Positions 46,096-59,800 of a DNA stretch of 64,000 nucleotides are shown piece by piece. Every line of letters begins with the position of its first letter. Position 1 is the stretch's first letter. Made by a program: the position numbers and the translations under genes. This stretch comes from Sipunculus nudus (taxonomy: Eukaryota > Annelida > Sipuncula > Golfingiida > Sipunculidae), in contig CM049321.1 in NCBI GenBank assembly GCA_026874595.1, positions 9,054,979 to 9,118,978 on the forward strand, written 5' to 3'. The notes below the pieces were generated by a model, which had not been told where the DNA came from, ran no database searches, and saw nothing but the letters and a program-made list of their open reading frames with translations.

Positions 46096-46339
46096 CCATG
46101 TTATGTTTTTCGATTTTACTTGCTTTTTTTGTGTATTTCATGCAAATGAGTGTGCATGTTTTGTGTCATTTACCAAGCAAATTTTAGATTATGATCATTT
46201 GTAATTTCAGTAAACCTAACTGTATTTTACCATTGTAAATTATTCTATAATTCCATAAAACATAGTTAAAGTTAAGATCTGTGGCTATACAAAAGGTACA
46301 TAATTAGACAATTCAGTATTTGTTTAGGTAACATCAAAG

Positions 46340-46906
46340 AAAACCTACCCCGTTAACTGGGTATCCTGTTAATCCAATGATCAATCGGATTACCGGGCTC
46401 TAGTCGGGTCTGTACCGGGACCAGTTTATTGTTAAAACATCATCATATGATCAATGATCCATGTCCGGTTTTCGAATAACTGACTACCTTTACAGAGCTG
46501 CAGTTTTTTTTTTATTAAATTTTAAAGAAATTATTGAGGGAAATTTTTAATAAGACCTAGATAAGCTTGGGAATTAAATATATTAAATTATATATTTATT
46601 TTAACTATTAAATTCCAATTATTTTATTCAAAATATATATAAAGTTAAAAAGTATAACAGTTAAAAAATTGACGAAGCATCTGTATTATATATACATATA
46701 TCAGAGAATGTACAGTAATCAATCTTGTTAAATGATCGAAAAATCAATAAGATTACGGGACTTCCCTGGCCAGTTTCATACTATAGTGTCTCAGTAACAA
46801 CATCATAATTTCTATTTCATGCTATAATGATCTTTGGGTTGTTCATATGATCAGTTAAACGAATTGATAATTCGAGAATCGAACCCATGACCTTCTGACT
46901 GACGAT

Positions 46907-46910
<4 letters not shown>
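46340..46910 (-). repeat. Possible SINE-like repeat pair with a tRNA B-box-like motif
   Basis: On the minus strand 46870-46905 reads GGTCATGGGTTCGATTCTCG, a good B-box match. No A-box is found because a (TC)n tract lies where it should be. Sequence downstream (46750-46860) resembles 46380-46480 ('CCAGTTTAT'/'CCAGTTTCAT', 'AACA.CATCAT'), suggesting two body copies. Confidence 0.35.

Positions 46911-46956
<46 letters not shown>
46911..46956. repeat. (GA)n microsatellite
   Basis: About 44 bp of GA repeats. The Arg-Glu frame read from it is an artefact. Confidence 0.95.
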
Positions 46957-46959
<3 letters not shown>

Positions 46960-47189
46960 ACGAAAGAGAAAGATGCACTATGGAAATGGGTGCTGTTCAG
47001 CTATCCGCTGCTTTATCAGAGAGACGCCCTAGCTGTGTGCGTATTTTAAATAATTTTGAAAAAAAAAATAACAATATAAAGAATATAATTATGTCGTTAT
47101 TTAATACACACATGTATGTCAATACACGTTCATACATAAATTACACTGTTGACACACAGATTATGTTATGGTTTTTTTTTCTGTTTGCT

Positions 47190-47450
47190 AGCATCCGGAG
47201 AAGGCATCCAAGCTTGACGACCAGTTGGCATCCGACGTCCGACTGCCGGGTTTAGTCCGTACCATATAAATTGCGCCATCTACATACTTTTCTTAGAACT
47301 AAATACGGAAGATTAGATCAAAGATGTGTGCTCTGTAGTTGAGATGTGGTAAGTCAAAACTACACACGCTCTGTTTTAATATATGTCATGCATCCTAATT
47401 TGACAGACAGGGCATTTCTCGGGATATTATGACAATGAGGGAAACAGGTT
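47190..47450 (+). pseudogene. Possible non-LTR retrotransposon C-terminal remnant
   Basis: Plus-strand frames give FLRTKYGRLDQRCVLCS and, after breaks, LTDRAFLGIL, which resemble the Cys-rich end of LINE polyproteins. It is short and broken, so the assignment is tentative. Confidence 0.35.
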
Positions 47451-47709
47451 TGTATACCGCGCAAATGGCAGTCCCTCGTTTCCCAGATGAAAGTTCTCTC
47501 CTGGATTATAGGCCCAAACAACATGAAATGACAATGCACCGCTGGGGCTGGTCCGATAAATGATCACTTTAACTTGGCGCTGGAAAAATATAATATGACC
47601 AAAAGTTATATATATCTTTACGTTTTATTAAAGTGGATTAATTAATAATCAGTGGATGCATTTTCATTTAATTCATTACCCCACGAATTATTTCTTATGT
47701 GCACTTTTT

Positions 47710-47769
<60 letters not shown>

Positions 47770-48487
47770 TATATATTATCAGTATATCTCAAATTTTATA
47801 ATAATAGCATTTAATGCATCTTTATTGGTATTTTTATTCATATTGATATTCAATGATTATATATTTATTTAATAAAAAATATATAATCAGCTTCTTAATT
47901 GATTGCCAACTGTTATATTGAAAATATGCTTTGCTTTGAACCAAGTTTATAATATCTAATATGTCCCATTGAGTTATTTTGTCCATGGTCATGTTCACCG
48001 AGACATATAAGACATTTGGAAAATACATATATAGTCATCATTACTTTTCACAAAATAGATAGACATTTAAATTATGAATATAAAAAAATACAATTCCCAA
48101 CAAATTTCTAATTCAGAAAACCATTTTTTATCCTCATACTGGTTAAAAGAACAATCCTTTAGCTATAAATAATTGATTTTTTCTGGCATGCCAGGATTGG
48201 TACGTGAAACTTCCTCATTTGGCTACATTCTCTGAGGTTAAACATTTTAATTTTTTTATTAACCAATAGTAAAACCCTCTCTGTGGGAACTGTTGAAAAT
48301 TAGAAAATACAACAAAAGGTAAGAAAGATATAAAAATAAATATAAATAAATGTAAAGAGTGTCAGAATTTGTCAAAAATTTATATTAAATCTAAACAGTA
48401 AAGGATTTTTATTTATACTGTACCCCTTAAAAGATATAATTGAAAGCTGATTCATAAATGAAAACCTGCTCATTGATAGTTTTTCAG
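47450..48487. other. Upstream region of the BTB-ZF start exon
   Basis: AT-rich with a (TA)n tract at 47716-47763. The BTB exon is preceded by a TTTTTCAG acceptor, so the promoter and a non-coding exon must lie in or beyond this stretch, but no convincing candidate stands out. A GTAAGT donor at 47349 falls inside the LINE-like remnant and is not trusted. Confidence 0.4.
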
Positions 48488-48498
48488 CAGGCTGACAG

Positions 48499-50832
48499 AT
48501 GGCGACACCGAGGGAGATCCACCTTCAGGCATCATCTGATGTCATGTACCAGCTGCAGCAAACTGGGCAGTTCTGTGATGTCACACTCCTTGTTGGTGAC
48601 CATGGTGATGAGAGTGTGAAAGCTCACAGTGTTGTATTGGCTTCAGCCAGCAACTATTTTGCAACCATGTTCAAAACCATCGATCACCCATCAGATCAAA
48701 AATATGTGATCAGACTACTACAGACACAAAAGCAAACATTGGAGAGGATTCTTTGTTTCATATACACAGGTCAGCTGAGCATTTCTTCTGACACAGTGGA
48801 GGATTTGCTGAACTTAAGTAAAGCATTAGAAGTAACTTGTGCCGTTGATCTTTGCACTTCTTTTATTGAAGCAAATAAACCAGTGTGTACTGATTCTGCA
48901 CTTGGGATACCAGTCACTGACAGCTCCAGTTTATCAAGTGGTGGTATACAAAATCCGGCCAAGTATGAGGAACACACTCTTCATAATTCCATAGATAATC
49001 TGTTACCAGTAACAGAAAGTGAAACATCTACTAATTTCACTTGTTCTGAAAGGCAGGCTGGTGCTGAACTGACAGAGCATGAACCTGAAAATTTACATAA
49101 TGAAAGTGGTAAAGTTTTCCATGGAAGTGTTGCTTTAAAGGAAAATTTAAATGTAGGAGAAATGGTGACAAATATCAGCTTTGAAGGAAATAATGATTTG
49201 TCCACAGACACAAACGAGGCTGAATTTAGCTTGGGTCACATGGGTGTACTGTTAAAAGCTGTTGAAACACAAAGCAAACTTTCACCATTAGGCCTATGTC
49301 CATCTCAATATGAAGAAGGCACAGCATGCAATCAGAACTCTGTGAACACGATTTTCACTGATCCATGCACAAAAACCCCACATGACCTCACCAGTCACAA
49401 GAACTCTGACCAAACCAGTCATGGTGAACAAACTGCTGAAGTCCAAGAAGCAAGCAGAGTGGATCCTTTGAAGGACACAGAGTCATCTGTTACACAGAAT
49501 GGAGAACTGAGTGAAACGAGGAATTCAAAAGAATTAGATCTACTGACAGGTATATCATTCAAGCAAGCTTCATCGGAGGATGCTGCAGATGCTGAAAACC
49601 AATCATCTTCCAAAGAGCAGGCAGAGGTTTGGGAGGTACCAAAAGATGTGTGTTCTACTTTGGCATCTGCTGCAAAGCACATAGAAGAAACAATAGAGGA
49701 CAGATGTAAAACAAAAGAAACAACAAGAGAAGGTTGTGAAACAGGAAAAGCAGAAGGAGACTCAGTGAAACCAGGAGAAACAAAAGAAGATGGTAGATCT
49801 GAGGACAGGGCAAGAGAGAGTAATAAACCAAACTGTATGGAAGAAGATGATGTAAAAACAGAAAACACAAACTTTAAAAAGGTTTGCTCAAAAGAAATGC
49901 CTAAGCCTAAAAGAAGGGGCCGCCCACCTAAAGTTAAAAATACAAATGTTTTGGAACCAGATTTTGTTAGGAAAAGTCCCCCTCCAGATGTTCTGGAGGC
50001 CAGAGTTACGAGCAGTCCATATGGTTTAAGAAGAAGCAGGAAGCTGAAACTGGACAAGGATTTTATTACAACAGATAGCATATTCAATAAAAAACAAAAA
50101 CTCAGTAGTGAAACAGAAGAAAATTCAACTTCACCAAGGGGGAAAAGTATGAAACACAGCCCTAAAAAGCAACCTGAATTGAATATTTCATCCACTAAAG
50201 AAGCAGCACATACAGGTTATGAAGTGATAATAAAAGACACACTAAGAGGTAGTAAGGACGAGAAAGAAACAGCAAGCATATCTGGACTAAGTATAGTGAC
50301 TGACAACCCAGCATTGAAAGTTAAACCAGTCATCCCAAAAGTTGATGATTTTAATTACTCATCATACAGAGGGGAACCCAGTGGTGTAGACTGTAAAACT
50401 AATATAGAATCACCAAATAAAGAGACAAAGGAGAACCAGTTACACCAAAATGTAACTTCCCACCAGACAGTGTCTGGAGATAAATTACACCCCACCAAAG
50501 TTGACTCTGCAAATAATCCTAAAGATGGACCTGCTGATGATTTTGTAGAACAGCCAGATGAATCTAGAGATCAGACAGGTGAATCCAAAGATCAAGTAGG
50601 TGAATCTAAAGATCAGGCAGTTGATTTTACAGATTATGCAGTTACAGAAGGGAAACCAGATATATCAAAGCCAGATTCTGGTCAAACTGAGGACATTGAA
50701 ATGGGAGATGTCAAGGAAGAGCAAGATGAAAATTCTGATGATGGTGATGGGTCTCGAGGGACGAGGGCTTCTGTTAATAAAACAAACAGGCTTGACGGAA
50801 AATCAAAAACCAATTGTGTTCATTGTGGCAAG
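48499..50832 (+). CDS. BTB-ZF exon with BTB domain, linker and AT-hook (residues 1-778)
   Basis: Starts ATG GCG ACA, 11 nt after a TTTTTCAG acceptor. The BTB signature is clear: QLQQTGQFCDVTLLVGD, KAHSVVLASASNYFATMF, and ILCFIYTGQL. The linker from about 130 to 770 is low-complexity and acidic/basic. It includes a threefold 7-residue repeat (ESRDQTG, ESKDQVG, ESKDQAV, about 688-708) and the AT-hook around G474-R475-P476. The exon ends CVHCGK|GTGAGT, so finger 1 is split by the intron. A 258-codon antisense frame at 49419-50195 is a shadow of the biased composition. At 2.3 kb the exon is much longer than the others. Confidence 0.95.
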
Positions 50833-53800
50833 GTGAGTGGATGGTAATTTTATTTGAGTTTGAAATACCAATTGCAGGTACTAAATTTTAGAGTTGCTGT
50901 ACTCTCTAGGTTTCTCAAGATATAAAGATTCTCAGTGTATAATCAATGATTGCTCCAGTGATAAATTCAATGTTTGTGAAGAAACATGTACCATGTTGGG
51001 AGGTTACAACCTTTTCTGTTGCACTAATTATTAAATGCCTATGGTAAACTTGGTGGAGTAATTGGTCAGTGGTTAAAAATTTTTTTATATTGAATAACGA
51101 TCATATTGCAAATTTGTAAAAAAAAACCCTAACTTAAAATGTGACTTTCCTTAGTTTCAGTTGCAAGATCTTTAGACATATTAAGTCTGTAACTAATACC
51201 ATTCAACCACAGAAGTTGGAATTATGTTAAGTTTCTAAACTGTTTTTGACTTTTTAATGTCATCAATATCAAGTATCATGTGTGTATACAATATGCATAT
51301 ATATGATGTCATAGGTGAAAATTTTTTTCAGGATTTTTCAACACAGAAGGAACTGAAGCATCACGTCAAAATGTGTCATCCTGAGCTGAAGAAATCCCTG
51401 CCTCACTCCTGTCAGAAGTGTGGCTATGTCGCTCAATCTGAGAAAAACCTGCACATTCACATGAAGCACAAACATTACATCCCTTTTGATAAGAAGAAGT
51501 TTGAAGTGATCACTTGTGAGGTAGCTGTTGGGGTTGGCTTCATATTTGCAGGATTAAAAGATCACAAGTTCATTTTTTTTCACGAGGGTTCCATTTTTAC
51601 GGTCTCACAATACAAATGACCTTAACGTAAAGTATAACCATTATTATGTGAATGAATTATATCAAATATTAAATGCACAAATTCTTATTAACAAAAATAT
51701 TTGTTTGTTAATGGCAGACAAATGGAAAGATCTGATAAAATTTAAAATATCAACCTTTGAATGAACACAATTTATTTCTATTCATAATGTCAGCCTTTAC
51801 TTTGCTTTCAATAATGGGATCTTTTATTCATGAAGGTTTATTTTCATCATATTGCCCCTTTTACAAATATTGCAAATTTGAAACCCTTGCAATCAAAGAG
51901 GCAATCACAGAATTTTATGGGACATATTTGTTTGTTCTATTTTATACCAAATTTGGGGTCTTCTCTGTATCTATAAAGATTACATTGCATATTTAGGAGA
52001 AGGGATGGTATTCAGAGGACAGAAAATGATATTCATATATGTTTAAAATAAGATAATATCCATCCTATCACATTAAGATCAGTTGAATTTGAATGTAAAA
52101 ATTGGATGTTACCAAGGTGATGGGTACAGCCTTATTTGATTGTTCTGATAAGTTTGAACGTGTAAAACCAGCCAAACTTTTCAAATGAAAGTTTGCTAAA
52201 AGAAGGATCTGTCCAGTGGCTGAACCAGTTAGGTGCAACCCATATCCCCCTCCCCCCCCCCCCCCCCCCCACTGAATATTCTGACTGAGGGCATGTTTAG
52301 CTCATGAAAATTGTAAAAAATTATCAATCCTTGAAAAATTTATATTCTGTTTTACCTATGTAAACAATGTTGCATAGAATATAGAAATTGATAAGTAATT
52401 ACACTTGTGGAATATATAGTGATTTGTACCTAAAACAATAAAAGATGCTCAAATATTACTCCTTAATCATCCAATTTTCAAAAATAATTCACACCTTTTC
52501 ATCTGGTGCCAAGCTAGAGTAAAACTCCCAGGGGTTCACCCACTACCAAACTTCTGTTCTGGAGCTGTCATAAATTATTGATGATATAAAGTTGGATGTT
52601 TTATCCTAATATACAGTTGGACATTTTATCTTGTAGATAAAGGGGTGTCAGTATGAGACCCTGTATGCATCATCAATGGACAAACATAAGAAGATGCATG
52701 AGGGCCTGCGTCCATACTTGTGCGAGGTTTGTAACAAGGCATTTAAACAGAAGCCTGCCCTCAGCAGTCACCTCCTGATCCACGAAGGCCTCAGACCTCA
52801 CAAGTGTGACATCTGTGGCCAGTCCTTCAGACAAGAGAGCACATTCAAGGTACCAGAGTTAATGTTTCTCTGGTATCAGTCATTTGTAGTTGTGTGCCAT
52901 TTGATAGATTATATTAATGATTGGTAAATTTTCCTTCATAATTGATTAAATTGATTGCATTTTTGCATTATAGATTATAAATGATTATGTATGCACATTC
53001 AAAGAAGTCATATTATCCTGATAAAATAACAGCAAATAACATTCAAACTTGACCTTGTGCAACAAATATATGTATATGTCAACAACATGGCCTCTACCTT
53101 GACTTTTCAGCAAGATGTACAAGTTAAACTGTATTTATTTAGGTATAATTCTACACAGCATATTTTCACAATGATACAGATGGTACATAGAATAATCAAT
53201 TAATAATCAATCATCTGTCATTTTTTATCTTTCAGTCATTGAATATGATTTTACAACCATTTCCAACCAATATAAATTTGCTTTACAAAGTTGTCCAATC
53301 AAGGGATAATGTTTTATATACTTTGAATTTATTTTCACCTGTTTAAAATCAATTTAAAATAAATTTTTGCTCAGCAGTTACATCTAACCATCCATGATAG
53401 TGGTGAGCTTGGGAGGGTGGGGGTGGTGGAGTAAATTAAATTTAGCAGAGAGCTGACCTCCCATTTTTTGTGTGTTTCAAGTAGTACACACTGTATACAT
53501 CATGTATGTGTTAAACTTGATCATGAATACAATTACTTGTAGTGGTTTACCTTAGCAGTCACTTTAATTGACAGTTGACATACATTTTGGTTACATATAA
53601 GTTTGGAGAAAGGAAAAATGCAGCAAATTTATTTACTGATTACTAATTTTAGATATCTTATCAGCCATATACTTATGTTCAGGCTTCCCTCATCAAGTAA
53701 GGTCCCACAAAGTTTTAGTATTGTAGTCAATGAAATTATGATCGCCTGTGACTTCAGATAAATTCCACTGTGTTCCATTTTACATTGATTAAGATTGCAA

Positions 53801-56800
53801 GCTCGGGCTCCAAATTTACACAAAACAGCATATAAAAGTGCCTTGGCTGTAAAATATGTGGTAAATGTATGACACATGATTTACAATATGCATGGGACAT
53901 ATAATGGTTCAACTGTATTCATTTCCAGATGCACCTGAAGAGAAAGCACGGTAATCCAGATGATCCGAAGAAGTTTTCATGTCCACAGTGTTCCTTCAGT
54001 ACAATGGACAGCGCAAACTTGACCTTTCACCTTTTCAGAAAGCACAATGTGGAACTTCCAGAACGATACTCCAAGTAAGAATCTCAGTGTATTTCTGCTG
54101 TATGAACTTGGTAGCTTTCACGCGTAGTCCTAATGGACTTATTGCACATTTAAGGCCAGTGTATAATATCATGATCCATTTAATTTTATATCTTTACAAT
54201 GAAGTTAGGGCTAGAGAAATATATTTATGCATTCACACATACATATTCATTCAAAGAAAAGCCATGTATCAACAGAACATGGATGCGATACTTCCATCTG
54301 ATTGGTTCACTGAATTTAGAGGAATTTTGGACATTTCTGGAGATGCCGAACATGGGCATAGTGGGTTCGGCTGGTTCGTTAACCTAGAGCAACAGTCTTG
54401 CAGATTGTAAAATGGTGTCACAGGGTCAAAACACTAAGTAAAATATGGCTGCTACTGTTGTGTGTATGCGAGGTTACACAAAAGAACCAAACAGGGATCT
54501 TAAATAAATTTAACATTCTTAACACTGTGAGCCTTGAATACTGCTTTTAGCTATGTTATATCATCTAGATGTAAAAGGATAATCACCAGAACTGCATGCA
54601 GGTTAAATCTGGAATAAGTAGTTACAGAAGGAGACTGAAATCCATACTATTCACAATTATTTTTTTTTTGTAAATGAAGAGATGTTTGCCAGTTAAATGT
54701 CATTTGACTTGTTACTGACTTGTTTGACTTGTAATTGCCTCCATTATTTTTAATGCAAACTGTAATAAATGACTGATGTCTTCTTTAGTAAGCAACACTC
54801 TGGTCTACAAAACCATTTGTGTCACAGCATAATATTTCCACATGCATTTACACTCATGGGTGTTACAGCTGAATCTGTTCACATGTGGTAGTATTATAGC
54901 TAAGACACTACACTAGCTTAACTAAGTATATGTACATTTGCTTATTTCGATTCCGGTTTTGGACTACAAGACAGGGCAGTATCACATGCCTCTCATTTTA
55001 TATCCTGGTGATAACCAGGCCCAGTGACTACTGCACCTGCAGGCCCTGGGTGTGTAATCATCCCCATTCTGGGTTGTACCACCATGGAACCCCTAAAAGG
55101 TGCACTCTTTTGTGAGTGAAACATGGCTGTAGGGCACAGCTTTCCCATTAAGCCTGCAGAGCAACCACCCTTGATGGGGGCAGGCTGTGAAAAATCTCAC
55201 TGCCTCAGCTGAGATTCTAACTCACAATCTCCCGGCTTTGAGTCCTGTGTTCTACCCCTGTGCTGCAGAAGCCCTGGTTTGTTACTGATCTTGCTACTTC
55301 ACCTTACTTGCATCATGTGGCACTGAGGGACACATACATTACTGAATAGTGGAAATCACAGTGACATCATTACGGGATTTGACTGTGTATTGTGTTCTAA
55401 TTGTGCACCAGTGTATCTGTAAACCCCTAAAATATACCTTGCACAGAAAAATTAAAATACTGTAAATGTGTTACCTTTCAGATTCCAGTGTGAGTTTTGC
55501 AGCATGATTTTGTTGAGAAAAACCAGTTATGATGCCCATATAAGGAGACATAAAGGTAATATAAAATAATTTTATATCAGGGTAATAAGACGGGATAAAA
55601 TTTGCTGTAATTTTCCCTCCTTTTTTTCTTGCTTAAAACCCTTGTATTTCAGCTGATGTTTTGTCAAGCTCTTGCCATATTGTGTATACAACATATATGA
55701 TTCAGGGATTAGCTTTTAAGAGTTCTCAGTGTGGCATGTAACATTTAGTTTTTGCTTGTCCTACATGAATTTTTACTTGCCATACAAAATCAGTGATTGT
55801 AACCATGGACACAAAGTTCGTTCCCCATGATTTAGTTGCTCAATTGTTTTATTGCACATTAGACAATACATTTGTTCTAATGAATTTATATGGATAATTT
55901 TTTCTCTTAAATATTTGTACAGATAAACATTAATGTAATTTAAGATGTAGAGGTATTATCAATGTGATTTTTTTTCCAAGCAAGAAAATGGAAAGATTAG
56001 TTAAGTTTCAGGCCTTAAAGTTTTCTGTTGGACATCAGGAGCTAACTTTGGGTAGCCCTTCCATGATTTTCTAGAACTTTCACTTGCCCTGCCCAAGCAG
56101 CTAACTGTTTATGTTGAGCCCTAGACTTCATCACCTGACAGCAGCCGCCATTATAATCTGGTGTTCATTGTCTGCTAGCATTCTCCAGCCCATCAGGTCC
56201 CATTCTAGAGGACAGAGTCTACAGAATCTCTGAATCTGTGCTTATAGACTTAGACAGAGTATTTGTGTAGTGTTTATTGTTGTTGTTAAGTAAAGGTTAT
56301 TAAGTTAACTCCTGAGTGTTTATACTGATAAAGACAAAAGCTTTTAATGCATCATGTGGAAAATATTGCACAGTTTTATTAATTGGTTTATTACAGATGA
56401 GAGGCCGTATGTCTGTGATATCTGTGACAAGCGCTTCATCACCGAGAGTGAGCTAAGATATCACAAGAGATGGCATGGGGGTCAGTATCAGGATCTTATA
56501 CATCAGTCATACACTTTGCCTAGTGGAAGTACACTTCATTTGCAGATAATATAAATAAATCAAATGCAAATGGAAAAGCAATTAAATTTTAGAAAATGCA
56601 AGTCTACATGCAATAAAAATTATCAAATACATATGGCAATACTGATGTATATACAGATAATGTGCACTTTACTCTATTTTTCCTTTTGTTATAATAGTAT
56701 GCATATATATATTGTAAAAATTAACTCAGTTTTGGACAAACTATGGTAAAATATATAATAACAAATATTACATGATTATATTATATAATGATATAATTAA

Positions 56801-59800
56801 TAACAAAAGCTTTTTTATACCAATCATTATGCGATAAATCCTTACACCATCATTTTCATAAATTAGCATTTGAACATAATATGGTGTGATGCTCAAATGC
56901 AAATGTAAATGCATTACCACTTGCAGCTCTGCATCTAAATAAAAATGTGACATTTTAAGATGAAAGTGCAAATATACCTGCAATTTATACCCAAGCCTGG
57001 TACTAAGAGATGTAATAAGGATGTAATTTTTGGTTCACAGAGAGAAACCACCAGTGTTCACAGTGCAGCTATGCCACAGTGTCTCAGTTTAAACTGGCCG
57101 AGCACATGAGACTCATACACACACACAAGGTAAGACATCTTTAAGTAGTGTCATAGTCCTGGAATCCATGATGGTCTTGTTTGTACCTTTTCATACACCT
57201 GTTTAAGACCTGTCTTTTATGGTCTGGGCATTGTATTACCATTAACTTTAATGTTGCCGCAATCACTTACCAGGGATTGGATGGATTTTCACAAAACACA
57301 CTTTAACTGTGTACCAATAGGTTATCTCCCCTGAGTATGCAAATTTTTATTAAGGTTAAAGGTCACCAGGCTTCTTTGGTTTTTTTGTGGTGATTACTTA
57401 CCAAAAATTTAATTAATTTTACCCAACTCATTATAAATTTTTACCAAAAGGGTGTTTCACCTAAAATTTATTCTTGGAAAAATGTGCATATATGTAATAA
57501 GGTCAGGGGTCAAAGACATACTATGGTTGTATTATGCTCTTTTGCAGTATTCTTGTTCTCTTGATGAATTTGAAATCCAGAGCCATTTAAGAAGAATTTT
57601 GGCTGCCATGAACCTTATGAGTGACAGCTAACTATTCCAGAGCTCAGAATTCAAAACTGTCACCAACACCATCTTGAAAAACAGAATTCAATATATCTTG
57701 CACCAGATAAAGTGAAATACAAATGAGATCTCACTTTCCACTCATTTTGTCATGTCAAAATCAAATGAAAATGGTGATTGCATATTTTCAAGATTTAAAA
57801 GTCATGGACTGACCTGTTCTTTAGATATAAACATATTTGCTCAAATGATGCTGATTATGGGAGTCTGATTATTACAAATAAACCATTTTTTTGTCCGCCA
57901 GGGGGAGACACCATTCCCATGTCACCTGTGTAGTTACAAGACAGCTGTGAAAGGGAATTTAACGAAGCATCTAAGGGCAGTCCACAAGGTAGAAGTCAAG
58001 TCCAACCAGATCCGTATTCCTCGTATACATGTGGCTCAAGAAGCAACAGTCAAGTCAGGTACAGGATAGATTGTAAAATGTAAAAAAATTCTTAAACTTA
58101 TGAAGGTTCAAGTGTAGGTCTGCTGTCTTGTACACAATGGAATTCCCATCAATCTTTGAAATCAGGGAAAACATGGAAAATGAGTTACCCTTTTTTACCA
58201 GTGAGTCTGTTATATTTTGTCTCATGTTCAAACAGAGTATCTACTGGAAGGTTGCCTGTTGTGGCTTTGAATGTAGAAATTTGCTAGAAAATCATCTACA
58301 AAATTGAGAATTAATTGTGGAAAATTTATGTAATTTATTTTCACTGAAAGCTGAAAACCAGAATTTAGTGTATAGAGTAATATTCTGTAATTTTATCAAT
58401 GGTTTTTTGAAACATGTCTGTCATCTTATCATAAGTCAATTGCCATTGCTTCGGCCCCTTTGGGGTTGCCATGCTGTAAAGTTCAGTGACAGGAAATGGG
58501 GGATATTACTGTTTTTTTATGGCTTATCACTGATTCAGGTTGAATGTTTATTGAGCTCTTGTGGGCTACAAGGGGTGAATGTTGATGTAAAGAGTCTTCT
58601 ATGTGCCGAAGACATGGGCTAATTCCTGCTGCCACCACGACAGACAACAACAATGTCCTTATGGAATCGAGCTTTTACGTTACAAAGAAAACTCAGAACA
58701 GGAACAACCATAAACACCCAGGTTCACCCACAGGCCTGACAATGGGTGTTAGTGTAACCAACTACTTATAGGTGGCGTGAGTGAGGTAAAACATAGTAAT
58801 TCTGGACAATGACCTCCTTGTCCAGAACTGCCTAGAGTATTCCTGTACATTTTCATGCCACTTTATCCCAGATATAAAAACAGCAACATTAAAGTGTCCA
58901 GAGTTGAGAGTCTGACAGGAATAGTGTTCAACAACACAGTCAAACCACACAAAGACTTAATATATATGGTCATTTGCATTTCTGTAGTTGCTCTCCTATT
59001 ATAAAACAATAGTCAGTTTTAAATAATGAGTATTTGTGTTCATTTTTACAAATACTACAACACTGTTACAGTTTTTAATACAATTTTAACAAACAGATGG
59101 AGTGGTAAAGGAGAGGCAGACCAGTCTATTGACAGGGTTAACGACAGAAGCAGTGCCCTTGACTGAGGCAGAGGAAGGTCACTTTCAGGTCAAAGTAAGT
59201 GATGGCACAATTCACTGAATCCTGTTACTAGAGTTTTCACAGTGTGGCGGTCATACAAAATGTGTCTATATTAAACAGTTTCTTTTGTCATATTTTGAAA
59301 GTCTGGAAAAAAATGAAGAGTATTAAGCAACTTGCAAATCATGCTAATGTTTAAAGATCTCCTGGAATGCATGAAAGAAAGAGTTTGTCGTAACATTTCA
59401 CTTGCAAAAAGTAAAGAAATAAAGTCCAATTGGCTAAAATTTTACATTCAGAAGGTTTCAATATTAATAAAACATCTATTAATCAGTATTAAAATTACCT
59501 ACTAAAGCTATCAAAATTCTACTAAAATGTTCAAACATTTCATTATCAATATGTAAAACATTGTATAAAAATGAATAGGCATAAAAATATTCCATGAACA
59601 AATATATTTTAGTTTACTTTTAAATTCCGAGAGACTGGTTGCTTCATAATGTTACTCTTTAATATAATTATACTCATCAAAAGATATACATGTGACTATT
59701 AACTGGTAAGTCTGATTGAAACTTGAACTTGAACAAATATATCTTTGTCAGGGCTTGCTAGATGGAGGATTTAGGGACAAGGAAGAGTACTCAACCCAGA

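Noticed and set aside
46870-46910. tRNA gene on the minus strand (GGTTCGATTC motif)
   Set aside because: Only a B-box-like word; no A-box, no acceptor stem or cloverleaf, and a microsatellite where the 5' half should be.
46905-47255. 116-codon frame starting with Arg-Glu repeats
   Set aside because: Arises from a (GA)n tract followed by AT-rich DNA.
47200-47349. Possible BTB-ZF 5' exon ending at a GTAAGT donor
   Set aside because: The stretch reads as a LINE C-terminal remnant across the donor, so it is not a convincing leader exon.
49419-50195. 258-codon minus-strand frame opposite the BTB-ZF linker
   Set aside because: Antisense shadow of a compositionally biased coding exon; no domain or independent splice context.
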